Positions 1 through 8,091 of a DNA stretch of 64,000 nucleotides are shown here, one piece after another. The DNA comes from Salarchaeum sp. JOR-1 (lineage in GTDB: Archaea; Halobacteriota; Halobacteria; Halobacteriales; Halobacteriaceae). The notes beneath the pieces are model-generated. The model was not told where the DNA came from, made no database searches, and was given only the letters and a program-made list of their open reading frames with translations. The position numbers were made by a program, and so were the translations under genes. The stretch's first letter is position 1; each line of letters starts with the position of its first letter. The stretch lies in NCBI RefSeq assembly GCF_007833275.1, contig NZ_CP042241.1, forward strand, positions 1,364,001 through 1,428,000, read 5' to 3'.

Positions 1-355
1 CTGCGACCTCGCGGGCGTACTCGACGCCCGTCCCGGACTCGTCGAACAGGCTTCCCGCCCACTCGGCGACGCGCTCCGCCAGCTCGTTCACCGTACTCGT
101 GAGGTCGGCGACGCCGCGAACGGCGTGCACCAGCTGCTGGTCGGTCGCGCGTTCGCGCTCACGAACCGCCGTCCGAGCGGCCGCCATCGTCGCCGCGTGG
201 AGCGCGTCGTAGTACTCGTCCGTGTCCGTCGCGAACCCGGCCTCGACCGCCTCGGTCGGCCAGTCCGCGGGCGCGCCCGCCGACCCCTCGCGCACGCTCG
301 CCGAGAGCGCGCCCACGTCGTCGGCGTCGCCGCTCGCGAACCATCCCTGCGTCAT
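1..355 (-). CDS. nop5: Nop5/Nop56-family C/D-box RNP core protein (3' end outside window)
   Basis: Only the N-terminal 118 codons lie in the window; the gene runs off the left edge. The visible part has the haloarchaeal Nop5 pattern: an acidic N-terminal domain, then the coiled-coil entry with DQQLVHAVRG, VNELAERVAEWAG and a terminal GVEYAREVA. In the family, Nop5 bridges fibrillarin and L7Ae on box C/D guide RNAs and directs 2'-O-methylation of rRNA and tRNA. The start is the ATG at 355-353; a GTG just upstream is in another frame. The L7Ae partner gene lies at 13.8 kb; fibrillarin, usually adjacent, would lie beyond the edge. The YwbE-like gene is 43 bases upstream on the same strand. Confidence 0.85.
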   Translation of the reverse strand, partial: MTQGWFASGDADDVGALSASVREGSAGAPADWPTEAVEAGFATDTDEYYDALHAATMAAARTAVRERERATDQQLVHAVRGVADLTSTVNELAERVAEWAGSLFDESGTGVEYAREVA

Positions 356-398
356 ACACTGGACTGCACGCCGTCCGCGTAAAAACCTACGTCTTCGC

Positions 399-608
399 TT
401 ACCGCGGCTGCTCGCGGCCGCCCTCCGACGGAACGACGCGCCGCACGCGGCCCTCCGCGCCGGACTTCAGCTTCACGTCCGCGCCGTTCGGGTCGGCCTC
501 GCCGAGCACGGTCGCCACCTCGCCCCGAATCGGCTCCTTGTCGTGGCCCTGTTCGATTTCGACGGTCATCCCGCGCTCCAACTCCCGGGGTCGTGGATAC
601 TCGGGCAT
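399..608 (-). CDS. YwbE/DUF2196-family small basic protein
   Basis: A 69-residue protein. Residues 11-60 match the YwbE pattern: a leading RGMTVEI, a central RGEVATVL and a closing DVKLKSGAEGRVRRVV, which together look like a small beta-barrel. The family is widespread in bacteria and haloarchaea but has no firmly established role; the fold suggests nucleic-acid or ribosome association. The ATG at 608-606 gives the right family length; the frame stays open further upstream, but that part overlaps the real plus-strand gene at 684. It lies 43 bases before nop5 on the same strand, so the two may be co-transcribed. Confidence 0.7.
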   Translation of the reverse strand: MPEYPRPRELERGMTVEIEQGHDKEPIRGEVATVLGEADPNGADVKLKSGAEGRVRRVVPSEGGREQPR

Positions 609-683
609 ACCCGGACTTGTTCGACGCCACCCGAAAGAACGTGGCGGCCAACCTTCATACCGAACGGCCGCGTTCTCCGACGC

Positions 684-1247
684 ATGCCGGAGCGCGAACT
701 CGACCAGCTGTTCGACGAACTCGAAACCCTCGAAGCCACGGTGGACGAGGACGCGCGCGAACGGGTGGCCGCCGTGATCGACGCCGCAGAGGACGTCGAG
801 GACGAAGTCGCGTACCTCGAAGACCGCGGCGCGTTCGGGAACGTCATCCGCGGATACGACCGCGCGGACATCACGGAGACGTTCCTCGGGAGTCTCCTGT
901 TCGGCGTTCCGATGGCCGTCGAGGGCGGCACCACCGAGGTCGGCGCGTTCTTCGCCGCTCGACCCTGGTTTCTCGCCGGCACCGTCGCGGCCACCGTCGC
1001 GCTCGTGTACGGCGTTCTCTACGTCGCGGACATCCAGGACGTTCGCGTCAAGGATCCACTCCTCGGCGTCTTGCCCCGGCGGTTCGTCGGTGTCATCAGC
1101 ATCTCCCTCGGAACCGCCGTCGTCCTGCTCACCGGATGGGGCCGCATCGACTGGACGGCTCCGGCGGTCGCGCTGGGCGCGTGCGTCGCCGCGTTCTTCC
1201 CGATGGCTATCGGCGCGGCACTCGGTGACATTCTCCCCGGAAGCTAG
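684..1247 (+). CDS. DUF2391-type integral membrane protein
   Basis: 187 residues. Residues 1-60 are an acidic, probably helical cytoplasmic region rich in Glu/Asp. Four hydrophobic segments follow, at about 66-80, 95-115, 134-151 and 159-180. This layout fits the DUF2391 family of archaeal and cyanobacterial membrane proteins of unknown function. The start is the ATG at 684; an open frame continues upstream but overlaps the minus-strand YwbE gene. It is divergent from that gene, with 75 bases between. No transport or catalytic motif is visible. Confidence 0.6.
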   Translation: MPERELDQLFDELETLEATVDEDARERVAAVIDAAEDVEDEVAYLEDRGAFGNVIRGYDRADITETFLGSLLFGVPMAVEGGTTEVGAFFAARPWFLAGTVAATVALVYGVLYVADIQDVRVKDPLLGVLPRRFVGVISISLGTAVVLLTGWGRIDWTAPAVALGACVAAFFPMAIGAALGDILPGS

Positions 1248-1293
1248 CGCGGAAAGGACAACCGTTAAAACCGCTCCCGCGACTAACCCCAGT

Positions 1294-1473
1294 ATGAGCG
1301 AATCAGAGACCCGGCAGGCGCGCAAGTGCGTCTCCTGCGGGATTAACATCTCCGGCACGACCGCCGCCTCGTTCAAGTGCCCTGACTGTGGCCAGCAGAT
1401 CTACCGCTGCTCGAAGTGCCGGAAGCAGAGCAACCTCTACGAGTGTCCTGACTGCGGATTCCGGGGGCCGTAA
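1294..1473 (+). CDS. HVO_2753-type double zinc-ribbon microprotein
   Basis: 59 residues with four CxxC knuckles: Cys12/15, Cys29/32, Cys39/42 and Cys51/54, the last in the form CPDCG. This fits two small zinc ribbons. The closest family I know is the haloarchaeal zinc-finger microprotein HVO_2753 of Haloferax volcanii, reported to affect biofilm formation and swarming; its molecular target is not known to me. The stop codon is only two bases before the EF-1beta start, so the two are almost certainly co-transcribed and possibly translationally coupled, which suggests a link to translation. Confidence 0.8.
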   Translation: MSESETRQARKCVSCGINISGTTAASFKCPDCGQQIYRCSKCRKQSNLYECPDCGFRGP

Positions 1474-1475
1474 CG

Positions 1476-1742
1476 ATGGGGAAAGTCGCCGCACGCATCA
1501 AGGTCATGCCGCAGAGCCCGGAAGTCGACCTCGACGCCCTCACCGAGCGCCTCGAAGACGCGCTCCCCGAGGGCGCGAAGATCAGCCGAACCGACCGCGA
1601 GGACGTCGCGTTCGGCCTCATCGCGCTCTTCCCGACCGTCATCATCCCGGACGAAGCCGGCGGCACGGAAGCCGTCGAGGACGCGTTCCGCAACGTCGAC
1701 GAAGTCGAATCCGTCGACGTCGACGAAGTCGGTCGGATATAA
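1476..1742 (+). CDS. ef1b: Elongation factor 1-beta (aEF1B)
   Basis: 88 residues, the normal length of the archaeal factor, which corresponds to the C-terminal exchange domain of eukaryotic eEF1B-alpha. It starts [13 protein letters not shown], contains [15 protein letters not shown] and ends DVDEVGRI. It should promote GDP/GTP exchange on aEF1A in the cytoplasm during elongation. It is downstream of, and nearly contiguous with, the zinc-finger microprotein gene. Placement of both in one transcript fits the arrangement known from haloarchaea. Confidence 0.93.
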   Translation: MGKVAARIKVMPQSPEVDLDALTERLEDALPEGAKISRTDREDVAFGLIALFPTVIIPDEAGGTEAVEDAFRNVDEVESVDVDEVGRI

Positions 1743-1873
1743 CGGCCTTTTTATTGTGAGTGCTGGCGGTCGCCGGCACTCGATTCCGCTCGATCAAAAC
1801 GCCGCCGTCCGCTCGTCCCGCGGTGGTCGTTCGTCGACCCCCGAGCCACCTGCGTGCGGGCGTTACCGTCCCG

Positions 1874-2521
1874 TCACGCGTCCGCGAGCGTCACCTCGAA
1901 CCCCCACTCGGTCTCCCCGAGGTAGTTCCCGTCCTCGAACCGGTAGGTCGCGGCCGCGAGGCAGTCGCTCTCCGGGCCGCCGAGAAGCGCGTACGTCCCG
2001 CTGCGGGTTTCGCCGGGCGCGAACTCGACTTCGTTCACGACTTGTATGGTGGCGATGCCGTCGGTCGCGCGCCAGCACGCCTCGTCCTGCGGCGCGTTCG
2101 GCACCACGTCGTTCCCGACGCCGCCGGGCGCGAGCAGGACGGTCGCGTCGCCGTCGGTGCGCGACCCGTACAGCGTCGACCACGGGACGATAGCGCCGAA
2201 CGACCACGTCCGCGCGGCGTCCGCAGTGTTCGTCACCGCCACCTGCATCGTCGGCGGGGACAGTTCCGTCGCGTTCGTCGCACCGGTCACCGCCACGTCC
2301 GCGTCCACGCCGTCCGGGAGGTCGTCGAGCGCCACGTCCGACACGACGAACCGCGTCGGGTTCGCGGGCGTCGTGGTCGTTCCGTCGGTCGTCGTTCCGT
2401 CCGTGGTCGTGTCGTCGTCGGTGGTCGTGTCGTCGCTATCGGTCACGTCACCGAGACAGCCGGCGAGTGCGGTCGCGCTGGCCGTCGCGCCGAGCGTTGC
2501 GAGGAGGGCACGTCGCTGCAT
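1874..2521 (-). CDS. Secreted haloarchaeal lipoprotein of unknown function
   Basis: 215 residues. The N-terminus has a twin arginine at residues 3-4, a hydrophobic stretch and a lipobox ending LAGC at Cys22, so it is probably Tat-exported and lipid-anchored outside the cell. Residues about 27-53 are a Thr/Asp linker. The remainder looks like one beta-rich domain, with TMQVAVTNTADAARTW resembling immunoglobulin-like conserved domains seen in haloarchaeal surface proteins. No catalytic motif is visible. It stands alone between convergent EF-1beta and the upstream cystathionine gene, 59 bases away. Substrate binding or cell-surface scaffolding are both possible. Confidence 0.7.
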   Translation of the reverse strand: MQRRALLATLGATASATALAGCLGDVTDSDDTTTDDDTTTDGTTTDGTTTTPANPTRFVVSDVALDDLPDGVDADVAVTGATNATELSPPTMQVAVTNTADAARTWSFGAIVPWSTLYGSRTDGDATVLLAPGGVGNDVVPNAPQDEACWRATDGIATIQVVNEVEFAPGETRSGTYALLGGPESDCLAAATYRFEDGNYLGETEWGFEVTLADA

Positions 2522-2580
2522 ACCCGGGAGAACGCGGGGGGAGAATAAACAGCCAGCGGAGGCTCAAACGGCGGTTTGTG

Positions 2581-3741
2581 TTATTCGAGCGCGCTCGCGA
2601 TGGCCTGGTCGAGGTCGGCTTTCAGGTCGTCGACGTTCTCGATGCCGACGCTCGCGCGGATGAGCGGGTCGGTGAGGCCCGCGGCCTCGCGCTCTTCTTT
2701 CGGGATGGCCGCGTGCGTCATCGCCGCGGGCTGTTCGATGAGGGACTCCACGCCGCCGAGGGACTCCGCGAGCGTGAACACCTCCGTGCTGGAGACGAAC
2801 TCGCTCGCCTCATCCAGGGTGGCGTCGAGCTCGAAGGAGAGCATCCCGCCGAAGTCGTCCATCTGCTCGGCGGCGAGGTCGTGCTGGCGGTGCGATTCGA
2901 GACCGGGATAGTAGACGTGTTCGACGTGTTCGTGGGCCTCCAGCCAGTGCGTGAGTTCGGTCGCGTTCTCGCAGTGGCGATCCATCCGAACGGGCAGCGT
3001 CTTCGTCCCGCGGAGGACGAGGAACGCGTCGAACGGCCCCGGCGTCGCGCCGACGGAGTTCTGGTAGAACCCGAACTCCTCGTCGAGTTCCGCGTCGTCC
3101 GTGACGAGCGCGCCGCCGACCACGTCGCTGTGTCCGCCGAGGTACTTCGTGAGCGAGTGCGAGACGATGTCCGCGCCGTGTTCGAGCGGCCGCTGGAGGT
3201 AGGGCGTAGCGAACGTGTTGTCGACCGCGCAGAGCGCGCCGTTGTCGTGCGCGATGTCGCTCAGGGCGTCGATGTCGTTCACGCGCAGCAGCGGGTTCGT
3301 CGGCGTCTCCACCCAGAGGAGTTCCGTGTCCTCCCGCATCGCGTCGGCGACGGCGTCGTGGTCGGTGGTGTCCACGAAGTCGAACTCCACGTCGTACTTC
3401 TCGTACACCTGCGTGAACAGCCGGTGCGTCCCGCCGTACACGTCGTCGCCCGTGACCACGTGGTCGCCGGCGTCGAGGAGGTTCATCACGGTGTTGATGG
3501 AGCCCATCCCGGAGGAAAAGGCGCGGCCGTACTCGCCGCCCTCCAGGGCCGCGAGGTTGTCCTCCAGGTCGCTCCGGGTCGGGTTCCCGGTTCGACTGTA
3601 CTCGTATCCCGTGTGCTCGCCGGGCGCGGACTGCTCGTACGTGGAGTTCGCGTAGATCGGCGTCATCAGCGCACCGGTCTCCTCGTCGGGCTCCTGTCCG
3701 GCGTGGATTGCGCGCGTCTCGAAGTGCTCGTCGTCGTCCAT
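2581..3741 (-). CDS. Cystathionine gamma-synthase/gamma-lyase family PLP enzyme
   Basis: 386 residues, full length for the Cys/Met-metabolism PLP family. Family marks include YSRTGNPTR (48-56), the cofactor-binding AVDNTFATP around residue 175 and the Schiff-base lysine in SLTKYLGG (Lys199). These enzymes join or cleave cystathionine in the cytoplasm; the sequence alone does not separate synthase from lyase. The MetE-like pair at 8-10 kb would act on the homocysteine that this pathway makes or consumes. It is transcribed singly on the minus strand and is divergent from rpl21e. Confidence 0.88.
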   Translation of the reverse strand: MDDDEHFETRAIHAGQEPDEETGALMTPIYANSTYEQSAPGEHTGYEYSRTGNPTRSDLEDNLAALEGGEYGRAFSSGMGSINTVMNLLDAGDHVVTGDDVYGGTHRLFTQVYEKYDVEFDFVDTTDHDAVADAMREDTELLWVETPTNPLLRVNDIDALSDIAHDNGALCAVDNTFATPYLQRPLEHGADIVSHSLTKYLGGHSDVVGGALVTDDAELDEEFGFYQNSVGATPGPFDAFLVLRGTKTLPVRMDRHCENATELTHWLEAHEHVEHVYYPGLESHRQHDLAAEQMDDFGGMLSFELDATLDEASEFVSSTEVFTLAESLGGVESLIEQPAAMTHAAIPKEEREAAGLTDPLIRASVGIENVDDLKADLDQAIASALE

Positions 3742-3864
3742 ACCGATGGATGGACGGAGTTCGTGTTAGGCCTGTCCCTCCCGCCCGGCACTACCGGCGC
3801 CTCCGACGCGAACGCGTAGCGTGCGTTTTATAACTCCGACGGAAGTACGAACTTGCATACGACT

Positions 3865-4155
3865 ATGCCGAGTTCCAACGGCCCCCTCAACAGCACGCGG
3901 AAGAAACTCTCTAACAAGCCCCGAGAGCGCGGCACGTCCCCGCCCCAGCGCTCCGTCGCCGAATACGACGAGGGTCAGAAAGTCCACCTGAAGATCGATC
4001 CCTCGACGCCGAACGGTCGGTTCCACGCTCGCTTCAGCGGCCTGACGGGCGAAATCGTCGGCGAACAGGGTCGCTCCTACAAGGTCAAGATCAACGACAA
4101 CGGCAAGGAGAAGGTCGTCCTGGCGTACCCCGCGCACCTCCGCGCGCAGAACTAG
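3865..4155 (+). CDS. rpl21e: 50S ribosomal protein L21e
   Basis: 96 residues, the expected length for archaeal eL21. It starts MPSSNGPLNSTRKKLSNKPR and carries the SH3-like core with KVHLKIDPSTPNGRFHARF and GEIVGEQGRSYKV. The ATG at 3865 is preferred over the one at 3853 because the protein then begins as in its relatives. It lies one base from rpoF, opening an rpl21e-rpoF-DUF655-ksgA translation and transcription cluster that is conserved in archaea. Confidence 0.95.
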   Translation: MPSSNGPLNSTRKKLSNKPRERGTSPPQRSVAEYDEGQKVHLKIDPSTPNGRFHARFSGLTGEIVGEQGRSYKVKINDNGKEKVVLAYPAHLRAQN

Positions 4156-4156
4156 C

Positions 4157-4513
4157 ATGACCATCTTCAAGGAGACGCTCGACGAGGAGTTCCTCACCAC
4201 GTCGGAGGCGAAAGCCCTCCTCGAGGACATCGAGGCCGAACGCGCGGCCGACGAAGACCGGGAACTCCGCTACGAACTCGCGCGCGCCGTCGAGCACACG
4301 AACCGGTTCGCGGTGCTGGAGGCCGAGGAGTCCCGCGAACTCGTGGACGAACTCCTCGACCTCGACACGCTGGAGCCGCAGGCGGCGTTCAAGGTCGCGG
4401 ACCTCCTGCCGCGGAGCCGGGACGAACTCCGGGCGGTGTTCGCGCAGGAGCGGTACGCGCTCTCCGGCGACGAACTCGACGACGTGCTGGACGTCGTCGC
4501 GAAGTACGCGTAA
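4157..4513 (+). CDS. rpoF: DNA-directed RNA polymerase subunit F (Rpb4)
   Basis: 118 residues. It shows the Rpb4/RpoF helical pattern: EFLTTSEAKALLEDIEAER near the start, then the HRDC-like C-terminal helices around EPQAAFKVADLLPRSRDEL. RpoF pairs with RpoE (Rpb7) to form the polymerase stalk. The ATG begins one base after the rpl21e stop. Its neighbours rpl21e, DUF655 and ksgA are the usual archaeal order. Confidence 0.95.
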   Translation: MTIFKETLDEEFLTTSEAKALLEDIEAERAADEDRELRYELARAVEHTNRFAVLEAEESRELVDELLDLDTLEPQAAFKVADLLPRSRDELRAVFAQERYALSGDELDDVLDVVAKYA

Positions 4514-4554
4514 GCCGTCCGACTTTTTAAGTATCGCGTGGTTCTAGGGCGAGT

Positions 4555-5124
4555 ATGAGCGACGCTGCTAGCGACGAGATGTCGGAGGCGGTCGTGCTCG
4601 ATGTCCTTCATCACGGCCGAAGCAACGGCGGTGCGTACAGCGGGTCGCCGCTCGCGTACGCTGTCGCCGTGGACGACTTCACTCTCTACGAACTCAGTCT
4701 ACGCGAGGACGCCGATATCTCCATCGGCGACTACGTACAGGTCACCCCCGAGTTCGATGCGGGCATCGAGCGCGGGCACACGGTGGACTACGACGGACTC
4801 ACGGACGGCGCGCGATCCGAACTCGACTACGTCGTGGAAGAGCTCGTCGAGGAGCACGAACAGCGCTTCGTGGACTTCTTCAACGACGCGCAGCCGCTGT
4901 CGCTGCGCCTCCACCAGCTCAACCTCCTGCCCGGCATCGGCGACAAACTCCGAGACAACGTGCTGGACGAGCGCAAGCGCACGGGGCCGTTCGAGAGCTT
5001 CGACGACCTCGAAGACCGCGTCTCCGGGCTTCACAGTCCGAAGGAGACGGTCGTGGAGCGAATCACGGAGGAACTGCAGAACCCGGACGACGTGAAGTAC
5101 CGGTTGTTCGTCCGGAGAGAGTAA
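4555..5124 (+). CDS. DUF655 family OB-fold/helix-hairpin-helix protein
   Basis: 189 residues. The N-terminal half looks like a small beta-barrel (FTLYELSLREDADISIGDYV), and the C-terminal half has a helix-hairpin-helix element, LLPGIGDKLRDNVL, followed by a second one around SFDDLEDRV. The family is conserved in archaea between rpoF and ksgA and is thought to bind nucleic acid, perhaps in ribosome assembly; its role is unproven. Forty-one bases separate it from rpoF, including a T-rich stretch at 4522-4528, so it may also have its own promoter. Confidence 0.87.
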   Translation: MSDAASDEMSEAVVLDVLHHGRSNGGAYSGSPLAYAVAVDDFTLYELSLREDADISIGDYVQVTPEFDAGIERGHTVDYDGLTDGARSELDYVVEELVEEHEQRFVDFFNDAQPLSLRLHQLNLLPGIGDKLRDNVLDERKRTGPFESFDDLEDRVSGLHSPKETVVERITEELQNPDDVKYRLFVRRE

Positions 5125-5148
5125 GGGTCGCCTGCGAGTACTACGCGT

Positions 5149-5982
5149 ATGACCGAGTACCGGAACCCGGACGCCCTGATTCGGCGTGCGGGCCGCGGGA
5201 ACCCCGACTTCGACCAGCACTTCCTCGTGGACGACCGCGTGCTCGACCGCATCCCGAGCTATGCGGGCGAGTTCGACCGGTCGCACGTCCTCGAAATCGG
5301 CGCGGGAACGGGCGCGCTCACCGACCGATTGCTCGACGCCGCCGACCGCGTGACGGCGATCGAGCGCGACCCCGACCTCGCGGCGTTCGTCCGCGAGGAG
5401 TTCGCTGGCGCAATCGACCGCGGCGACCTCACCGTCGTCGGGGGCGACGCGCTCGACGTCGACCTCCCCGAGTACACGTGCTGCGTCTCGAACCTCCCGT
5501 ACAGCGCGTCGAGCGAACTCACGTTCCGGCTGCTCCCGGCGGGGAAGCCGGCCGTGCTGATGTACCAGCGGGAGTTCGCGGAGCGGATGGCGGCCGGCGC
5601 GGACACGAGCGAGTACGGACGGCTCTCCGTGGCCGCCCAGCACTACGCGGACGTGGAAGTCGTCGAAGTCGTGCCGAAGGAGGCGTTCGATCCGCAGCCC
5701 CGCGTGGAGAGCGCAATCGTTCGGTTGACGCCGCGAGACCCCGACTACGAGGTTCCGGACGAGGCGTTCTTCCTCGACTTCGTGAAGGCCGTGTTCACGC
5801 AGCGCCGGAAGACGATGCGGAACGCCATCCGGAACACGGCCCACATCTCCGGACTCGACGACGCGGACGCGGTCGTGGACGCGCTGGACGACGACCTGCT
5901 CTCGGCGCGCCCGGAGAAATTGGAACCGCGGCGGTTCGCGGCGGTGGCGAGCGTCGCGTACGACCACGGTGACCCGTCGTGA
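5149..5982 (+). CDS. ksgA: 16S rRNA dimethyladenosine transferase KsgA/Dim1
   Basis: 277 residues. It carries DQHFLVD (22-28), the SAM-binding EIGAGTGALT (from residue 49), an acidic loop GGDALDVD, and the adenine-N6 methyltransferase motif NLPY (115-118). It should dimethylate two adjacent adenosines in helix 45 of 16S rRNA late in 30S assembly. The C-terminal region with FFLDFVKAVFTQRRKT is typical. Its stop overlaps the GTG start of the next gene by four bases, indicating translational coupling with the MscS-like gene. Confidence 0.95.
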   Translation: MTEYRNPDALIRRAGRGNPDFDQHFLVDDRVLDRIPSYAGEFDRSHVLEIGAGTGALTDRLLDAADRVTAIERDPDLAAFVREEFAGAIDRGDLTVVGGDALDVDLPEYTCCVSNLPYSASSELTFRLLPAGKPAVLMYQREFAERMAAGADTSEYGRLSVAAQHYADVEVVEVVPKEAFDPQPRVESAIVRLTPRDPDYEVPDEAFFLDFVKAVFTQRRKTMRNAIRNTAHISGLDDADAVVDALDDDLLSARPEKLEPRRFAAVASVAYDHGDPS

Positions 5983-7091
5983 GCGCGCTCACGGAACTCA
6001 CGGAGGCCGTGCAGGCGCTCGGGCCGGCTGAGCGCGCCCTGCTCTCTCTCGCGGTGCTCGCCGTGCTCGCGCTCGGCTGGCGGGCGTCGCGGCGGTTCGC
6101 CGCCAGCGCGCGCGAGAGCCGGAGCGACCGCGTCGTGGACGTGCTTCTCGTCGTGCTCGCGCTTGCGTTCGCCGCGCTCGGCGTCGAGACGTTCCTCGTG
6201 CTCTGGGGCGCACACCCGTTCGCGGTCGAGGCCGTGCAGGTCGTGACCGACCGCGCGGAACTCGGCGCTCGCCTCGGACTCACCGCGGCCGTGCTCGCGG
6301 GCGCGTACGTCTTCACGGCGTTCTTAGATGGGCGCGTCGACGACTTCGTGGCGAAACGCGAGAACATCACCGACCACCAGGCCGAAATCACGTTCCGACT
6401 CCTCCAGATGACGCTGTACGTCGGCGCGCTCGTCACCGCGCTCGGCATCTGGCGGGTGAATCTCTCCGGCCTCCTCATCGGCGCGGGGTTCGCCGGTATC
6501 GTGCTCGGTATGGCTGCCCGGCAGACTCTCGGCGCGGTCATCGCGGGGTTCGTGTTGATGTTCGCGCGGCCGTTCGAGATCGGTGACTGGGTGAAAATCG
6601 GCGACAACCACGGTATCGTCACGGACATCACTATCGTGAACACCCGCATCCAGACGTTCGACGGCGAGTACGTGATGCTGCCGAACGACTACGTCGGCTC
6701 CGAGGAGGTCGTGAACCGCTCCCGGAAAGGCAGGCTCCGCCTGCACGTGGAGGTCGGCGTGGACTACACGACCGACGTGGATAACGCCATCGAGGTGGCG
6801 GAGGAGGCTCTCAAGGACGTCGAGGACGTGCTGACGGTGCCCCAGCCGCAGGTCGTTCTGAAGTCGTTCGGGGATTCGGCGGTCGTGCTCGACCTCCGGT
6901 TCTGGATCGACAAGCCGAGCGCGCGCCGGAAGTGGCGCGCGCAGACCGCGGTCATCTCGCAGGTCCACGAGGCGTTCCGCGAGGCGGGTATCACGATCCC
7001 GTTCCCGCAGCGCGAACTCAGCGCGCGCGACGGCGGGACGGGCGTCCGTATTCCCGACCAGTACGGGTCATCGGGTGGCGGCGGTGAGTGA
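5979..7091 (+). CDS. MscS-family mechanosensitive ion channel
   Basis: 370 residues, GTG start overlapping the ksgA stop as GTGA. Hydrophobic segments lie near residues 15-33, 48-75, 90-112 and 135-160, followed by the Gly/Ala-rich pore helix with GLLIGAGFAGIVLGMAARQT and the conserved FARPFEIGDWVKIGD leading into the cytoplasmic beta domain. MscS channels release solutes on hypo-osmotic shock, a relevant job in a halophile. The C-terminal domain ends in a Gly-rich tail. It sits between two methyltransferase genes. Confidence 0.9.
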   Translation: MSALTELTEAVQALGPAERALLSLAVLAVLALGWRASRRFAASARESRSDRVVDVLLVVLALAFAALGVETFLVLWGAHPFAVEAVQVVTDRAELGARLGLTAAVLAGAYVFTAFLDGRVDDFVAKRENITDHQAEITFRLLQMTLYVGALVTALGIWRVNLSGLLIGAGFAGIVLGMAARQTLGAVIAGFVLMFARPFEIGDWVKIGDNHGIVTDITIVNTRIQTFDGEYVMLPNDYVGSEEVVNRSRKGRLRLHVEVGVDYTTDVDNAIEVAEEALKDVEDVLTVPQPQVVLKSFGDSAVVLDLRFWIDKPSARRKWRAQTAVISQVHEAFREAGITIPFPQRELSARDGGTGVRIPDQYGSSGGGGE

Positions 7092-7656
7092 CCTCGCCGA
7101 GCGACGCGGCGTCGAGACGGAGGTGTACCAGCCGGCGGAGGACTCGCTGCTGCTCGCCGATGTCGCCGTGAACGAACTCGCGCCGGGCGCGCGCGCGCTG
7201 GAGGTCGGAACGGGATCGGGCGTCGTCGCCGACCGCGTCCGGGAGGCGGGCGTCGATGTCGTCGCGTCGGATCTGAATCCGCACGCGTGCCGGCAGGCCC
7301 GCGAGCGCGGCGTGCCGGTCGCCCGCGCGGATCTCGTCGAACCGTTTCGCGACGGCGCGTTCGACGCGGTGCTGTTCAATCCGCCGTACCTCCCGGAAGA
7401 CCCTGTGGCGGAGCGCGACGACTGGATGGAGGTCGCGCTCACCGGCGGCGAGACGGGTCGCGAGGTCGTCGAAGCGTTCCTCGACGACGTGGCGCGCGTG
7501 CTCGCGCCGGAGGGGTACGTCCTCCTGCTCGTCAGCACGCTCACCGGCGTCGACGACGTGGTGGCGTACGCCGCCGACCGCGGGTTCTCCGCCGTCGCGC
7601 TCCGCGATGAGTCCTTCCCGTTCGAGACGCTCACCGTTCTGAAACTCGTCCGGTAG
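7084..7656 (+). CDS. HemK2/Mtq2-type protein-glutamine methyltransferase
   Basis: 190 residues. It has the SAM motif EVGTGSGVVAD (from residue 40) and the glutamine-methyltransferase signature NPPY (99-102) inside VLFNPPYLPEDP. YQPAEDS near the start is characteristic of the archaeal/eukaryal HemK2 branch, which lacks the bacterial PrmC N-terminal domain and methylates the GGQ glutamine of the class-I release factor. The GTG at 7084 overlaps the MscS stop and yields VSDLAERRG, close to relatives; a GTG at 7075 is the alternative. A role in termination fits the translation cluster. Confidence 0.87.
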   Translation: MSDLAERRGVETEVYQPAEDSLLLADVAVNELAPGARALEVGTGSGVVADRVREAGVDVVASDLNPHACRQARERGVPVARADLVEPFRDGAFDAVLFNPPYLPEDPVAERDDWMEVALTGGETGREVVEAFLDDVARVLAPEGYVLLLVSTLTGVDDVVAYAADRGFSAVALRDESFPFETLTVLKLVR

Positions 7657-7687
7657 CTCTTACTCGCTGGCCGTCCTTCGCTCAGGT

Positions 7688-8044
7688 ATGTCCACTGGGT
7701 CGAAGTGGCGGTACGTGGTGTACGCGATGCCCGTCGTCACCGCCATCGAAGCGACGCTCGGGCTCTTCCTCGTGGGCGTGGTCGTGCGCACGGGGGTGTC
7801 GCTGACGGCGCTCGCGGTGCTCGCCGCGCCGTTCCTGCTCGCCGCGTTGGTCGTCCGCTTCCTTCTCCCGATAGCGATTCGCGCGGACGCCCGCGTCGTC
7901 CACGAGTCTACGGGCGGCGCGTTCGACGGTGAGGTGTACGCGATGGCGGCGGTTCCCGGCGTCTTCGTGCCCGTGGTGGACTCGCTCATCGCCCTCCGCT
8001 ACCTCAGCCGAAGCCGCAGCGCATTGGATAACTACGAAGAATAA
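7688..8044 (+). CDS. Small integral membrane protein, unknown
   Basis: 118 residues with three hydrophobic segments at about 10-32, 39-65 and 84-103. The loop after the second segment (ADARVVHESTGGAFDGEVY) is hydrophilic, and the tail is Arg/Glu-rich. I do not recognise a named family; similar short membrane proteins occur in many haloarchaea. It lies 31 bases after hemK2 on the same strand and is followed at 48 bases by the MetE-like pair. Nothing indicates transport or catalysis. Confidence 0.6.
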   Translation: MSTGSKWRYVVYAMPVVTAIEATLGLFLVGVVVRTGVSLTALAVLAAPFLLAALVVRFLLPIAIRADARVVHESTGGAFDGEVYAMAAVPGVFVPVVDSLIALRYLSRSRSALDNYEE

Positions 8045-8091
8045 ATCCAGAGAGAAAATATTAAACAGGGGTGCGGCGTAGTTCGTGCCAG

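Noticed and set aside
399-1376. Long minus-strand frame extending the YwbE-like protein
   Set aside because: Only the last 69 codons show family similarity. The rest lies opposite the DUF2391 gene and is Asp/Glu/Arg-rich.
2360-2450. Short-period repeat of GTCGTC and GTCGGT type
   Set aside because: It encodes the Thr/Asp linker of the lipoprotein and is low-complexity coding sequence, not an element.
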